A stretch of DNA of 17,355 bases from Bacteroidia bacterium (GTDB lineage: Bacteria; Bacteroidota; Bacteroidia; Bacteroidales; GCA-2748055). This document shows positions 8,501 through 15,492 of the stretch, in pieces. How positions within the stretch are numbered: position 1 is the first letter of the stretch; the number at the start of each line of letters is the position of its first letter. Location: positions 1-17,355 of the forward strand of contig SPBY01000009.1 of the NCBI GenBank assembly GCA_004525825.1, in the 5' to 3' direction. Under the pieces are notes generated by a model. It ran no database searches. It had not been told where the DNA came from and saw nothing but the letters and a program-made list of their open reading frames with translations. Made by a program: the position numbers and the translations under genes.

Positions 8501-9226
8501 GGGGTCAACGGTGACCGGGAAATGGCACACGCCCTCTACCTGGCAGGCTTCGACGTGAAGGACGTGCATATGACCGACCTGATCGCGGGAAGAGAGACCC
8601 TGGAAGAAGTACAGATAATTGTCTTTGTGGGTGGATTCTCCAATTCGGACGTGCTGGGTTCGGCCAAGGGCTGGGCAGGTGCCTTCAAATACAATGAGAA
8701 AGCACGCATCGCCCTTGAAAAGTTCTACGCACGTGAGGATACCCTGAGTCTGGGAGTCTGCAACGGATGCCAGCTGATGATCGAACTGGACCTCCTGGTC
8801 CCGGAACATAAGCAGCCTCCCTCCCTGGATCACAACGCTTCCGGGAAATTCGAATCGGCCTTTCTGGGTGTGGAGGTTCAGCCAAATAAATCTGTTATGC
8901 TGGGCTCCCTGGAGGGAATGAACCTGGGCATCTGGGTGGCCCATGGGGAAGGCAAATTTGTCCTGCCCAGGCCGGAAAGCGAATACCACATTGCTGCCAA
9001 ATTCAGCCGATCCACCTACCCGGCCAATACCAACGGATCCGATTACGACGTGGCCGCCCTGTGTTCGGCCGACGGACGCCACCTGGTCATGATGCCCCAC
9101 CTGGAACGGGCCTACCAACCCTGGCAGTGCGGATACTACCCGGAAGATCGTAAGAACGATGAGGCCACCCCCTGGCTGGAGGCCTTTGTAAATGCACGTA
9201 AGTGGGTAGAATCCAGAAACAAATAA
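5540..9226 (+). CDS. purL: Phosphoribosylformylglycinamidine synthase, long single-chain form
   Basis: Catalyses the fourth step of purine synthesis: FGAR + glutamine + ATP give FGAM. At 1228 residues this is the large form carrying its own glutaminase, not the PurS/PurL/PurQ complex. The order is an N-terminal PurS-like domain, a linker with FGFSQVNSEHCRHKIFNG, and two AIRS-like ATP-grasp-unrelated repeats (ETHNFPTTVEPFNGAATGTGGEIRDR is diagnostic). A C-terminal class I glutamine amidotransferase follows, with nucleophile Cys1074 in GVCNGCQLM and the His/Glu pair in MPHLERAYQPWQ. A GTG at 5516 would add 8 residues (MTLNTAGS). The ATG at 5540 (MIHFFQTKDNKI) is preferred because Bacteroidota PurL begins MI-[HY]FF. 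It is convergent with the 5-alpha-reductase gene after a 30-nt gap. Confidence 0.97.
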   Translation: MIHFFQTKDNKIIAIDADTAPEPLSREKLVWLFGNATFVPKSQMDGYFVGPRKEMITPWSTNAVEIAGNMGITGIRRIEEFFVVSGKEASFDPMLQAMYEGLDQQVFSIVRKPEAVLEITDIAAYNAQEGLALNPDEIEYLEGVSQRIGRPLTDSEVFGFSQVNSEHCRHKIFNGTFIIDGVEKESSLFQLIKKTTQTHPNHIVSAYKDNCSFASGPRVEQFAPESQDKSDFFRVTDIETVLSLKAETHNFPTTVEPFNGAATGTGGEIRDRIAGGKGAVPMAGTAVYMTSYPRLGAGRNWETAMDERPWLYQTPEEILIKASNGASDFGNKFGQPLICGSLLTFEHEEHGKKFGFDKVIMLAGGIGYGRKEDAQKELPKKGDVVVLLGGDNYRIGMGGGAVSSVDTGEFENAIELNAVQRANPEMQKRAYNAIRALTESGKNTIVSIHDHGAGGHLNCLSELVEATGGKIHLDKLPVGDPTLSAKEIIGNESQERMGLVIKAEDVDELVQIAQRERAPIYIIGEITDDHRFVFESELSGEKPMDLELADMFGKPPHTVMDDRSLKIRHKRIPYKTSEIAQDLEGVMQLEAVACKYWLTNKVDRSVTGKVAKQQCAGELQLPLNNLGAVALDYQGKKGYATSIGHAPVAAMVDEKAGSVLSIAEALTNIVWAPMPDRIRSISLSANWMWPCKNEGEDARLYHAAKAASDFAIALGINIPTGKDSLSMTQKYKDQVVYAPGTVIISAAGEVSDVRKIVEPVLRPDPESRLIYIDLAKDGFKLGGSSFAQYKNKLGAQAPTVTDPDYFVKGFNLLQSLIEENYLLAGHDVSAGGLLTTLMEMCFANTTGGLEVDITGLPDETVRVLFSEKPGVVIQVHKHHEITALLEKEGILHHVIGRPAEGRDIVVHTKEENLKLDINHYRDLWFRTSYLLDRKQSGDAPAVERFEFYKNHALEFNLGDFKGTFESLGIDPKRRTDSGIKAAIIREKGVNGDREMAHALYLAGFDVKDVHMTDLIAGRETLEEVQIIVFVGGFSNSDVLGSAKGWAGAFKYNEKARIALEKFYAREDTLSLGVCNGCQLMIELDLLVPEHKQPPSLDHNASGKFESAFLGVEVQPNKSVMLGSLEGMNLGIWVAHGEGKFVLPRPESEYHIAAKFSRSTYPANTNGSDYDVAALCSADGRHLVMMPHLERAYQPWQCGYYPEDRKNDEATPWLEAFVNARKWVESRNK

Positions 9227-9256
9227 AGGATGCCCTTAAGGTAGTTTTTGAGTAAG

Positions 9257-10018
9257 CTAGATAATGAAAGGAAGTATCGCTTTCCGTTCTTTGGGGTATT
9301 CAGGAAAGGTGCTGCGATACCATTTGTGGTGACTCAGGGCTCTGGGCACCAGGTTGAAGAAGGTCCATAGGGCAAACACCAATGCTGCAGGACTCCAGGT
9401 CATTACTGCAAAACCTGCCCACTGCACAATTTCCCCGAAGAAATTTGGACAGGAGATCCAGCGGAACAAACCTCCTTGAGGCACAAAATAGCCTTTCTTC
9501 CCACCCTTTCGCAGTTCCAGAAGAATCTGGTCGGACCACCAGTTCAGGAACGTTCCCCCGGTATAAAGTACGCAGCCCAGAATAAACCGTATATCGGTGA
9601 GCCACTCTATGGAATACTCCCTGGGGAAGGTCGAGAAATAATAGCCATTGGCAAATCCATTCACCAGGTTAAAACACACAGCCATCAAAGCCACCACCAG
9701 GGGCATTTGTTTCCCGGTAGTGCGGGTGCGCCAGGGCCAGATAAGGGAGCGGTTCACGTAATGAGAAACATACAGGGCAAAAAATATCCAGGTAAGCATT
9801 TGAATATTTCCGGGACCAAAGAGAAAGCACAGCACGAATACCAGGAGGGAGACGAACTCCATCATGAACCAACCGAGGCGGTTGGGAATATTGGGGCCCC
9901 AGTCCTTTCGGCTATGGCGTCCATAGGGTGCCTTTACAAAAAGCAACAATACAAATACCAGCAGACCCAGAATGGCCCAGCCCCACAGTAATTGGAAAAA
10001 AGTTTCGCGATCCATCAT
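9257..10018 (-). CDS. Steroid 5-alpha-reductase (SRD5A) family membrane protein
   Basis: A 253-residue polytopic membrane protein, the length of human SRD5A1/2. The family reduces the C4-C5 double bond of 3-oxo-delta-4 steroids with NADPH; other members reduce polyprenols or enoyl lipids. Hydrophobic segments lie near residues 10-28, 50-68, 74-88, 107-122, 145-160 and 202-222. Seen residues: APYGRHS near 30-35, Glu54 in WFMMEF and Tyr87 in HYVNR, which align with Glu57 and Tyr91 of SRD5A2 that hold the steroid 3-ketone. Also visible are SDQILLELRK (162-171), PQGGLFRWISCPNFFGE (180-196), and the tail SHHKWY...FPEYPKERKAILPF, all family signatures. It follows the small lipoprotein gene (stop 10060) by 41 nt and is probably co-transcribed with it. 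The alignment is from memory of the human proteins. Substrate is unproven. Confidence 0.87.
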   Translation of the reverse strand: MMDRETFFQLLWGWAILGLLVFVLLLFVKAPYGRHSRKDWGPNIPNRLGWFMMEFVSLLVFVLCFLFGPGNIQMLTWIFFALYVSHYVNRSLIWPWRTRTTGKQMPLVVALMAVCFNLVNGFANGYYFSTFPREYSIEWLTDIRFILGCVLYTGGTFLNWWSDQILLELRKGGKKGYFVPQGGLFRWISCPNFFGEIVQWAGFAVMTWSPAALVFALWTFFNLVPRALSHHKWYRSTFPEYPKERKAILPFII

Positions 10019-10024
10019 TCAGAG

Positions 10025-10064
10025 GATAGCGAAAATAGGCTTTTTTTTGAGTTTTCAGGCTATC
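10025..10064 (-). other. Imperfect hairpin at the lipoprotein/5-alpha-reductase junction
   Basis: GATAGC-GAAAA at 10025-10035 pairs with TTTTC-AG-GCTATC at 10052-10064, giving 11 pairs with a 2-nt bulge. The structure covers the lipoprotein stop codon (10060-10062) and ends 6 nt before the reductase ATG. No T-run follows on either strand at the right place, so it does not look like an intrinsic terminator. It may instead tune expression of the downstream gene or mRNA processing. Confidence 0.4.
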
Positions 10065-10479
10065 TTGCCTCGGCCATATCCTCTGAGTAGAGATATTTAA
10101 TGGCCAGGTCCTCTCCATCCAGAGAAACAATCCTGATCTGGTAGGTCATCATTCCTCCCCAGTAGCCCACGGTGATGTTGAGCAGACTATCGGATACCGC
10201 CTCCCAGTTACCACCATAATTAGCGTAAGCAATGGGAGGAGTACCGCACCAGCCTGAATTCTTCCGTTCAATGAATGTTCCGTCCTCGTTGAGAGTGAAA
10301 CCGTATTTCACCTCGTCCAGCTTCCCGGCACGCTCTAGCAGGCTAGTATCCCCCTGGTATCCTTGTTCGATCCAGGTACCCACAATGCCGACATTCGCCC
10401 CCAATGCATCCAATGCAAATAGTTCCTTCTCACAGGAGAACAGCATCCCCATTACCATCAAAAATACCAGCTTCTTCAT
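10060..10479 (-). CDS. Small lipoprotein, possibly lipocalin-like
   Basis: A 139-residue protein that I cannot assign to a named family. MKKLVFLMVMGMLFSC is a lipoprotein signal peptide with lipobox LFSC; the lipidated Cys is residue 16. A beta-rich domain follows, starting GIVGTWIEQGY and containing FTLNEDGTFIERKNSGWCGTPP. A GxW near the start followed by a strand-rich domain resembles the lipocalin-like families common in Bacteroidota, but the likeness is weak. Met at 10479 is chosen over an in-frame ATG at 10497, which would add MQHDRV in front of the KK of the signal peptide. It lies upstream of, and on the same strand as, the SRD5A-like gene and divergent from the paraoxonase-like gene. 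Location would be the cell envelope, facing the periplasm or outside. Confidence 0.75.
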   Translation of the reverse strand: MKKLVFLMVMGMLFSCEKELFALDALGANVGIVGTWIEQGYQGDTSLLERAGKLDEVKYGFTLNEDGTFIERKNSGWCGTPPIAYANYGGNWEAVSDSLLNITVGYWGGMMTYQIRIVSLDGEDLAIKYLYSEDMAEAR

Positions 10480-10529
10480 AACTCTGTCGTGTTGCATTCA
10501 ATGAGAAGATGAAGTAATGCTTCCTTTGG

Positions 10530-10561
10530 TTGCTTTACCTGAACACAATTTATTACATTTG
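10530..10561 (+). promoter_or_regulatory. Bacteroidota-type promoter of the paraoxonase-like gene
   Basis: TTG at 10530-10532, 21-nt spacer, TACATTTG at 10554-10561 (matches TAnnTTTG). The transcription start is predicted near 10567, leaving a leader of about 14 nt to the ATG at 10581. No equally good match was found on the minus strand for the divergent lipoprotein gene. Confidence 0.6.
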
Positions 10562-10580
10562 ATCTTACCCATCGCAAGAT

Positions 10581-11591
10581 ATGAAACCCAGACTATTATC
10601 CACCCTGTTCACCCTTTCAGTGGGAATCGCAAGCAGCTTCATTCCACAGCCTGTCCTGGCGCAAATTGTGCTTGAGAGAATCCAGGTTCAGCCCGGACCG
10701 GAGGATATGGTTCTTGACAGCTTCCAGGTGAGTCCACGGCTGATTATCTCTTGCTGCGGCCGGCGCGAAGCTCACAAGCCTTATGGCGAGATGGTCGCCC
10801 TGGATCTGCTTACTGGAAAGCAATTCGCCATGAAAAGGTTGAACGAACCTGGTGGTATCCTCTTTCGACCCCACGGCATTTATCTGGACAGGGATCTGCT
10901 CTATGTGATCAGTCACGAAAAAGAACCGGATTATCATCCGGTACTGGTATACAGGGTGGAGGGAAATCAACTCGACTTTGTGGAACTGATACATACTGAC
11001 CAGCAGCACTCCCCCAATGCCCTGGTCACCGGTTCCAGGGGGGAGATCTACCTGGTAAATGACTCGGGGAAAAGGGGAAGCTTGTGGGAAAAGGCCTTGA
11101 AACTAAAGCGGGCCAGTGTGGTAAAGCTGGAGAAAAACAGCCATGGAAGCTGGGTAAGCGAAACCGTGGCCACAGGTCTGGGCTACCCTGCAGGAATCAA
11201 CCGGATAGGCGACCAGCTCTTTGTGGGAGATGCCGTTCTTCACCGCATTCACCCTTACATGATCACCGAGGAGGAACTCGTTCCCACCGGTGAGATCAAA
11301 GGTTTGAAAGGCAACGACAACATCAGAATATATGAGGGCCAACTCCTGGTGCCTGGCCATGTGAAACCCCTGAAGTTTATCAACCATGCCAAAAACCCGG
11401 AGAAGCTTTCACCCGTAGATGTCTTCCTGGCTGACCCGGAATCGGGCGAATACCGCATCATTTATTCCACCGATGGGGAGACCATCAGTGGGGGTTCCAC
11501 AGCCATCATCTATGGGAACCAGCTCTACATTTCCCAGGTTTTTGATCCCTGGATCCTGAAAGTAGAGCTGAAACCCGGATTTCGCCAATAA
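10581..11591 (+). CDS. Exported paraoxonase/arylesterase-like six-bladed beta-propeller
   Basis: 336 residues with a Sec signal peptide, MKPRLLSTLFTLSVGIASSF...VLA, probably cleaved before Gln28. The rest aligns by eye along most of its length with serum paraoxonases (calcium-dependent lactonases/arylesterases). GPEDM (39-43) matches GSEDLE with the Ca ligand Glu. FRPHGI (95-100) carries the PON1 His115 equivalent, His98. ISHEKE carries His112, the His134 equivalent. SPNALVTG contains Asn146 (Asn168 equivalent), NDNIRI contains Asp246-Asn247 (Asp269/Asn270), and GGSTAIIYGNQLYISQVFD matches the C-terminal QGSTVASVYKGKLLIGTVFH. Two ligand positions differ: Asn224 becomes Ala204 in YPAGIN, and Asp169 becomes Ala147. 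Likely a periplasmic or secreted lactonase/esterase, or a propeller with altered metal binding. A more general SMP-30/strictosidine-synthase-like assignment is the alternative. Confidence 0.75.
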   Translation: MKPRLLSTLFTLSVGIASSFIPQPVLAQIVLERIQVQPGPEDMVLDSFQVSPRLIISCCGRREAHKPYGEMVALDLLTGKQFAMKRLNEPGGILFRPHGIYLDRDLLYVISHEKEPDYHPVLVYRVEGNQLDFVELIHTDQQHSPNALVTGSRGEIYLVNDSGKRGSLWEKALKLKRASVVKLEKNSHGSWVSETVATGLGYPAGINRIGDQLFVGDAVLHRIHPYMITEEELVPTGEIKGLKGNDNIRIYEGQLLVPGHVKPLKFINHAKNPEKLSPVDVFLADPESGEYRIIYSTDGETISGGSTAIIYGNQLYISQVFDPWILKVELKPGFRQ

Positions 11592-11611
11592 ACCTTTGGG
11601 CTTGATCATTC

Positions 11612-14038
11612 TCAAAAATCGATCCTGTAGTAAAAAATGGGAAGGATGGGCAGTTGGTCTTTCTCATCCAGAGGTGGGTCTGCTCCACTTATATAGATTT
11701 GTTTGTACACATTTTTCCTGTTGGTAACATTGATCAGGTCCAGGCCAACTTCATGGGTGGTTCTGGCCGCATTGACTCTATAATTCAATTTTATGTCTGC
11801 ACGAAAATAGGGTTTGAACTGCATGGAATTTCTCTGCGAATCATCATATACCGCTTCCCCTGCAATATCTGAAGCAGCTACATCTATGGGCGTGTACAGT
11901 TTCCCCCCGGCAAATGTAATTTTGCCTCCAAGGGTAATTGATTGGTTCCGCCTGGTACCCAGGATAAATTCCTTGGACCCAAGCAGGTTCAGAGCATACT
12001 TGCCATTGAAGATTGCATCGTAGTTTATGCCGTTGCTGCCTGTGCGTTTGGCATCATAGAGTGAAGCCGTAAGCATCATAAAATAACTCTTGCTGAAGAA
12101 CTTCTCCACGGTCAGTTCCAGACCATAATTTCTTCCTTTACCGCTGTTTACCAGGCTGTCGGGGAAAAACCTGCTCATATCATGTCCTTCATCCAGAACA
12201 GAGTAGGAGGAGGAGGTATATTCCACCGGAACCTGGTACAGGTATTGATAATAGCTTTCAGCCTTGATCTTCAGGTTTGAGTTCAGATAGTAGTCCCACG
12301 ACAAGACCTGATGAAAACTTCTGATAAAACCCAGGTCCCTGTTGGGCTGGTTATAAGCACCCTCAGGATTCCCAGGACTGGCAAAATAGATATAGGTGGG
12401 AAGCATCTGGCTGTGTAATCCGGTGCCATAACTGAACATATGTTGTTCATTGGGCCTGTAGTTAACACCCAGCCTGGGTTCCAAGGATTTGCTTACATTC
12501 TCTTCAAGTTGAAGGAATTGTGCATGCAATCCGGCATTGAATGTGAGCTTATCTGAAGCCTGGTATTTCCACTGTGCATAGGGTTGGGACAGCTTTGCCA
12601 GACCCTGGTGGTCCAGCCTGGTCACAAAGGAAAGAGAAGCTTCGTTGAATATTGAATCTTCCATATCGAACTGGTAGACATCAAAAATAAGTCCTGCTCT
12701 GAACGAATGCTGCCTGTTTATTTTCTTGTTCCAGGAGAGGTTGGCCGAGTACTTATTCTGATTGTTGTGATAAGCATTGTGAGGGATTCTGATGGAATCG
12801 ACGACAAAGGTATCGTTCTCGATGTGACGAAAAACCTTGTCCAGGTGGTTGGTCTGCTGCTCCCTGGATACAGCCAGGGTGAGCTTCAAATAGGAACTGG
12901 ATCCAAGTGCTTTGGAATAATTCAAGCCCATCACTCCCATGGAGGTGCGAAAGTGCTCATCCATGTCCTGATCCCCGTATATATCGTCTGGTTCAGGGAC
13001 GAGGTCCTCACTTGCCAGAATTTCGGTATAGCCCGTGCCACCCATACCAAACAGTGAAAAGTTGCCCGAATTCCTGGTGGGAAGATTCAGTTTAAAGTTC
13101 AGATCCTGGTATTGCGTTTGGTCCGGGCCAACGTCGATCCCTATTTTATCAAATAGCAAGAGGGTCGAATAACGGTAGGCCACCAGGTAGGAGGACCTCC
13201 CCCTCTTGCTCATGGGCCCCTCAGCCATCAGTTCAGCCCCCAGGATACCAAACTGGCCTGAGAATTCGTGTTTCTCATTGTTGCCATTTCTCATTTTAAT
13301 ATCAAAGACCCCGGCATTGCTGTTCCCGTACTCTGCCGGAAAGGCGCCGGTCATAAAATTCGAAGGAGCCAGGACCTTATTGTTCAACATGGTCACTGGT
13401 CCGCCGGTAGATCCGGAAACCCCAAAATAATTGGGACTTGGAATATTGACCCCTTCATAACGCCACAATACCCCGAGAGGTGAATTACCCCGGATGACCA
13501 GGTCATTGTTGGAATCATCATTGCCCTGTACACCGGCAAAGTTGGAAGCCATCCGGGCAGGATCTCCCCGGCTGCCTGCGTATCGACCCGACTCCTCCAC
13601 AGAGAAGGTCCTGGCACTCACAAAAGCCATTTTATTCAGACTTTCACCTTTTTTCGCCGAAGCACGAACAGTTATCTCATCAATTTCCAGCGGAGACTCC
13701 TCCATTTCAATGGGAAGGACAATCTCCTTGGCTGTGCTTACAAGCACATCTGACACTACTTGCTGGCGGTACCCGATGTAGGAGCAAACCACGGAATACC
13801 TTCCAAGAGGTACGTTCACAATCCTGTAAACTCCATTTGCATCAGTGACAGACGCAGCTATCAAGCTTGATTCATCATAAATGGCAACGGTAGCCGCCAG
13901 TAAAGGTTCTTTGGTCTCCATATCCCATACGGATCCCCTGATGGTTTGGGTAACACCCTGTGCAAATCCACTAAATTGGAAGCATATCAATCCTGATACG
14001 ATCCATGAAATACTCTTTAGACGTGACATGGCTTTCAT
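11612..14038 (-). CDS. TonB-dependent outer-membrane receptor with N-terminal carboxypeptidase-regulatory-like domain
   Basis: An 808-residue outer-membrane transporter that would use TonB energy to import a bulky substrate. The signal peptide spans about residues 1-27 (...FSGFAQ). A CarboxypepD_reg-like beta-sandwich lies at 31-112 (IRGSVWDMETKEPLLAATV, GRYSVVCSYIGY). A plug domain covers about 135-250, with LVIRGNSPLGVLWRYEGVNIPSPNYFG and GAFPAEYGNSNAGVFDIKMR. A 22-strand-type barrel follows, ending in Phe (YYRIDF), as outer-membrane proteins do. No SusD-like gene is adjacent, so it is not a SusC/SusD pair. It starts 11 nt after the S1P lyase stop and is surely its operon partner. An alternative ATG three codons in (14029) is possible; a run of A immediately precedes the first. 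It is convergent with the paraoxonase-like gene, with a 20-nt gap. Substrate unknown. Confidence 0.9.
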   Translation of the reverse strand: MKAMSRLKSISWIVSGLICFQFSGFAQGVTQTIRGSVWDMETKEPLLAATVAIYDESSLIAASVTDANGVYRIVNVPLGRYSVVCSYIGYRQQVVSDVLVSTAKEIVLPIEMEESPLEIDEITVRASAKKGESLNKMAFVSARTFSVEESGRYAGSRGDPARMASNFAGVQGNDDSNNDLVIRGNSPLGVLWRYEGVNIPSPNYFGVSGSTGGPVTMLNNKVLAPSNFMTGAFPAEYGNSNAGVFDIKMRNGNNEKHEFSGQFGILGAELMAEGPMSKRGRSSYLVAYRYSTLLLFDKIGIDVGPDQTQYQDLNFKLNLPTRNSGNFSLFGMGGTGYTEILASEDLVPEPDDIYGDQDMDEHFRTSMGVMGLNYSKALGSSSYLKLTLAVSREQQTNHLDKVFRHIENDTFVVDSIRIPHNAYHNNQNKYSANLSWNKKINRQHSFRAGLIFDVYQFDMEDSIFNEASLSFVTRLDHQGLAKLSQPYAQWKYQASDKLTFNAGLHAQFLQLEENVSKSLEPRLGVNYRPNEQHMFSYGTGLHSQMLPTYIYFASPGNPEGAYNQPNRDLGFIRSFHQVLSWDYYLNSNLKIKAESYYQYLYQVPVEYTSSSYSVLDEGHDMSRFFPDSLVNSGKGRNYGLELTVEKFFSKSYFMMLTASLYDAKRTGSNGINYDAIFNGKYALNLLGSKEFILGTRRNQSITLGGKITFAGGKLYTPIDVAASDIAGEAVYDDSQRNSMQFKPYFRADIKLNYRVNAARTTHEVGLDLINVTNRKNVYKQIYISGADPPLDEKDQLPILPIFYYRIDF

Positions 14039-14049
14039 TTTTTTTGAGA

Positions 14050-15492
14050 TTAATACATACCGTCAAGCAGGCTGGTGACCAGCTTCCTGACATTTTTTCG
14101 ATTCTTTGTTGAAGCACTCATACCATAGAGAGCTGCCTGGGGTACCCTGGACCTTCCTCCAGCCTCACTCATCAGACCACCTGCCCATCTGGATAGACGG
14201 TCGACCAGAAAATCCGGAAGGATGCGGGTAAGGGTGCTGGCCATAAAAACAGAGGTTTTGGTGACTTTGTATTCCTTCTTCAAGTCTTCCTCCTCGCCCA
14301 GCACCTCGGCCAGATCGCGAAGAAATTCATCTTCCATTCCGGTGTTCAGCCGGGTAATGGTCAGATGCAGGGCCTCCGGGAACTGAAGTCGGTCGAGGTG
14401 CCAGCCCTTTCTGCTTAGCGCGTCACCAATGTTGAAGATATTTCCATCCTTGGAGGCAAAGGCCAGCAGAGACATGTCAGGATTACCAACAATTTCCAGG
14501 CTACTGAATCGCTCAATACCTTCCCTGATCCGCCGGGTAGTTATCATAACTTCATTTACTATCTCCCGATACCCCTCCCTTCCCAGGTGATTCATGATGG
14601 CCCAGCATCCTGCCACCGGTCCCCCGCTTTTGGTACCCATGAAAGTGGTAGAGGCAAAGATTCCACCCATCCAGTCTGTATGGATAAAAAATTGCCTCCT
14701 TCTGAGTTTCCTGTTCCTATAAAGAATTATGGATGATCCCTTGGGTGCATATCCGTATTTGTGTGCATCCATTGAAATAGAGCTAACACCCGGAACCCTG
14801 AAGTCAAACACCGGGACATCAAATCCAAGCTCTTCCATAAAGGGTAGCATGAATCCGCCCATGCAGGCATCCACGTGAAAAAGAAGACGATGCTTCCTGG
14901 CTATCTTACCGAGACGCTCAATCGGATCCACCACTCCATAAGGAAAACAGGGTGCTGAAGCGGCCATCATGATGGTGCGAGAGGTGATGGCTTCCTCCAT
15001 GGCGTGGGGATTGGCTCTTCCGCTTTCATCCACCGGAACAAGCACAGCCTTTAGTGAAAGGTAATGACAGGCTTTCAAAAAAGCAGGGTGAGCAGTTGCC
15101 GGAAGCAAGACCTCATAGGGAGCTTCCTGAGCTCCTTTTTCCATAGCCTGGTCACGTGCCACTTTCAGGGCCAGGAAGATACTCTCAGTCCCTCCGGTAG
15201 ACATGCTTCCAGATGCATGGCTGCTTCCGTGCATCAGGCTGATGGCCATCCCCACAACCTCCTTTTCAAATCTCCTGATAGATGGGAAGGCAGACGGATT
15301 CAGGGTATTCACATACTGAAAAGCTGCCTGGTACTCTTCGGACAGCCTGGCACATTCATTCCCCGGATGATAAACAAAACCGAAGGTCCTGCCCTGCTTC
15401 CACTGTGCATCGCTTGACTTATGATGGCCCAGCCTTGCTTTGAGTTCATTTCCTGCCAGACCCTGTTCCGGAAATTCTATTATTGTTCTCAT
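14050..15492 (-). CDS. Sphingosine-1-phosphate lyase-like PLP enzyme
   Basis: A 480-residue PLP fold-type I lyase/decarboxylase. S1P lyases split long-chain base phosphates into a fatty aldehyde and phosphoethanolamine. The match to human SGPL1 recalled from memory is continuous: GRTFGFVY (34-41), STGGTESIFLA (98-108), His135 for stacking on PLP, and FPYGVVDPI (183-191). HVDACMGGFMLPF (206-218) contains Asp208 for the pyridine nitrogen, and SSISMDAHKYGYAPKGSS (237-254) contains Schiff-base Lys245. QFFIHTDWMGGIFAS, WHLDRLQFPEALHLTIT and a C-terminal ALYGMSASTKNRKNVRKLVTSLLD also match. It lacks the eukaryotic N-terminal membrane anchor, as known bacterial S1P lyases do. The enzyme is presumably cytoplasmic. 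It is the first gene of an operon with the TonB-dependent receptor. A glutamate-decarboxylase-type amino-acid decarboxylase is the alternative, but the SPL-specific motifs argue against it. Confidence 0.88.
   Translation of the reverse strand: MRTIIEFPEQGLAGNELKARLGHHKSSDAQWKQGRTFGFVYHPGNECARLSEEYQAAFQYVNTLNPSAFPSIRRFEKEVVGMAISLMHGSSHASGSMSTGGTESIFLALKVARDQAMEKGAQEAPYEVLLPATAHPAFLKACHYLSLKAVLVPVDESGRANPHAMEEAITSRTIMMAASAPCFPYGVVDPIERLGKIARKHRLLFHVDACMGGFMLPFMEELGFDVPVFDFRVPGVSSISMDAHKYGYAPKGSSIILYRNRKLRRRQFFIHTDWMGGIFASTTFMGTKSGGPVAGCWAIMNHLGREGYREIVNEVMITTRRIREGIERFSSLEIVGNPDMSLLAFASKDGNIFNIGDALSRKGWHLDRLQFPEALHLTITRLNTGMEDEFLRDLAEVLGEEEDLKKEYKVTKTSVFMASTLTRILPDFLVDRLSRWAGGLMSEAGGRSRVPQAALYGMSASTKNRKNVRKLVTSLLDGMY

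Noticed and set aside
8039..9118. Long open frame (359 codons) on the minus strand inside purL
   Set aside because: It lies wholly opposite the conserved purL C-terminal half, is rich in His/Gln/Gly from antisense reading, and has no recognisable domain.
9233..9250. CCTTAAGG followed by a T run after purL, as a terminator
   Set aside because: The palindrome is only 8 bp with no loop, so it cannot form a stable hairpin.
9476..9991. 171-codon plus-strand frame opposite the 5-alpha-reductase gene
   Set aside because: The minus strand here encodes a clear SRD5A protein; the plus frame has no family likeness.
11592..11611. Bidirectional terminator between the paraoxonase-like and receptor genes
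   Set aside because: The 20-nt gap holds no inverted repeat.
11612..14038. SusC/SusD-type glycan uptake system
   Set aside because: No SusD-like gene is adjacent, no glycoside hydrolase is present, and the receptor is shorter than typical SusC proteins.
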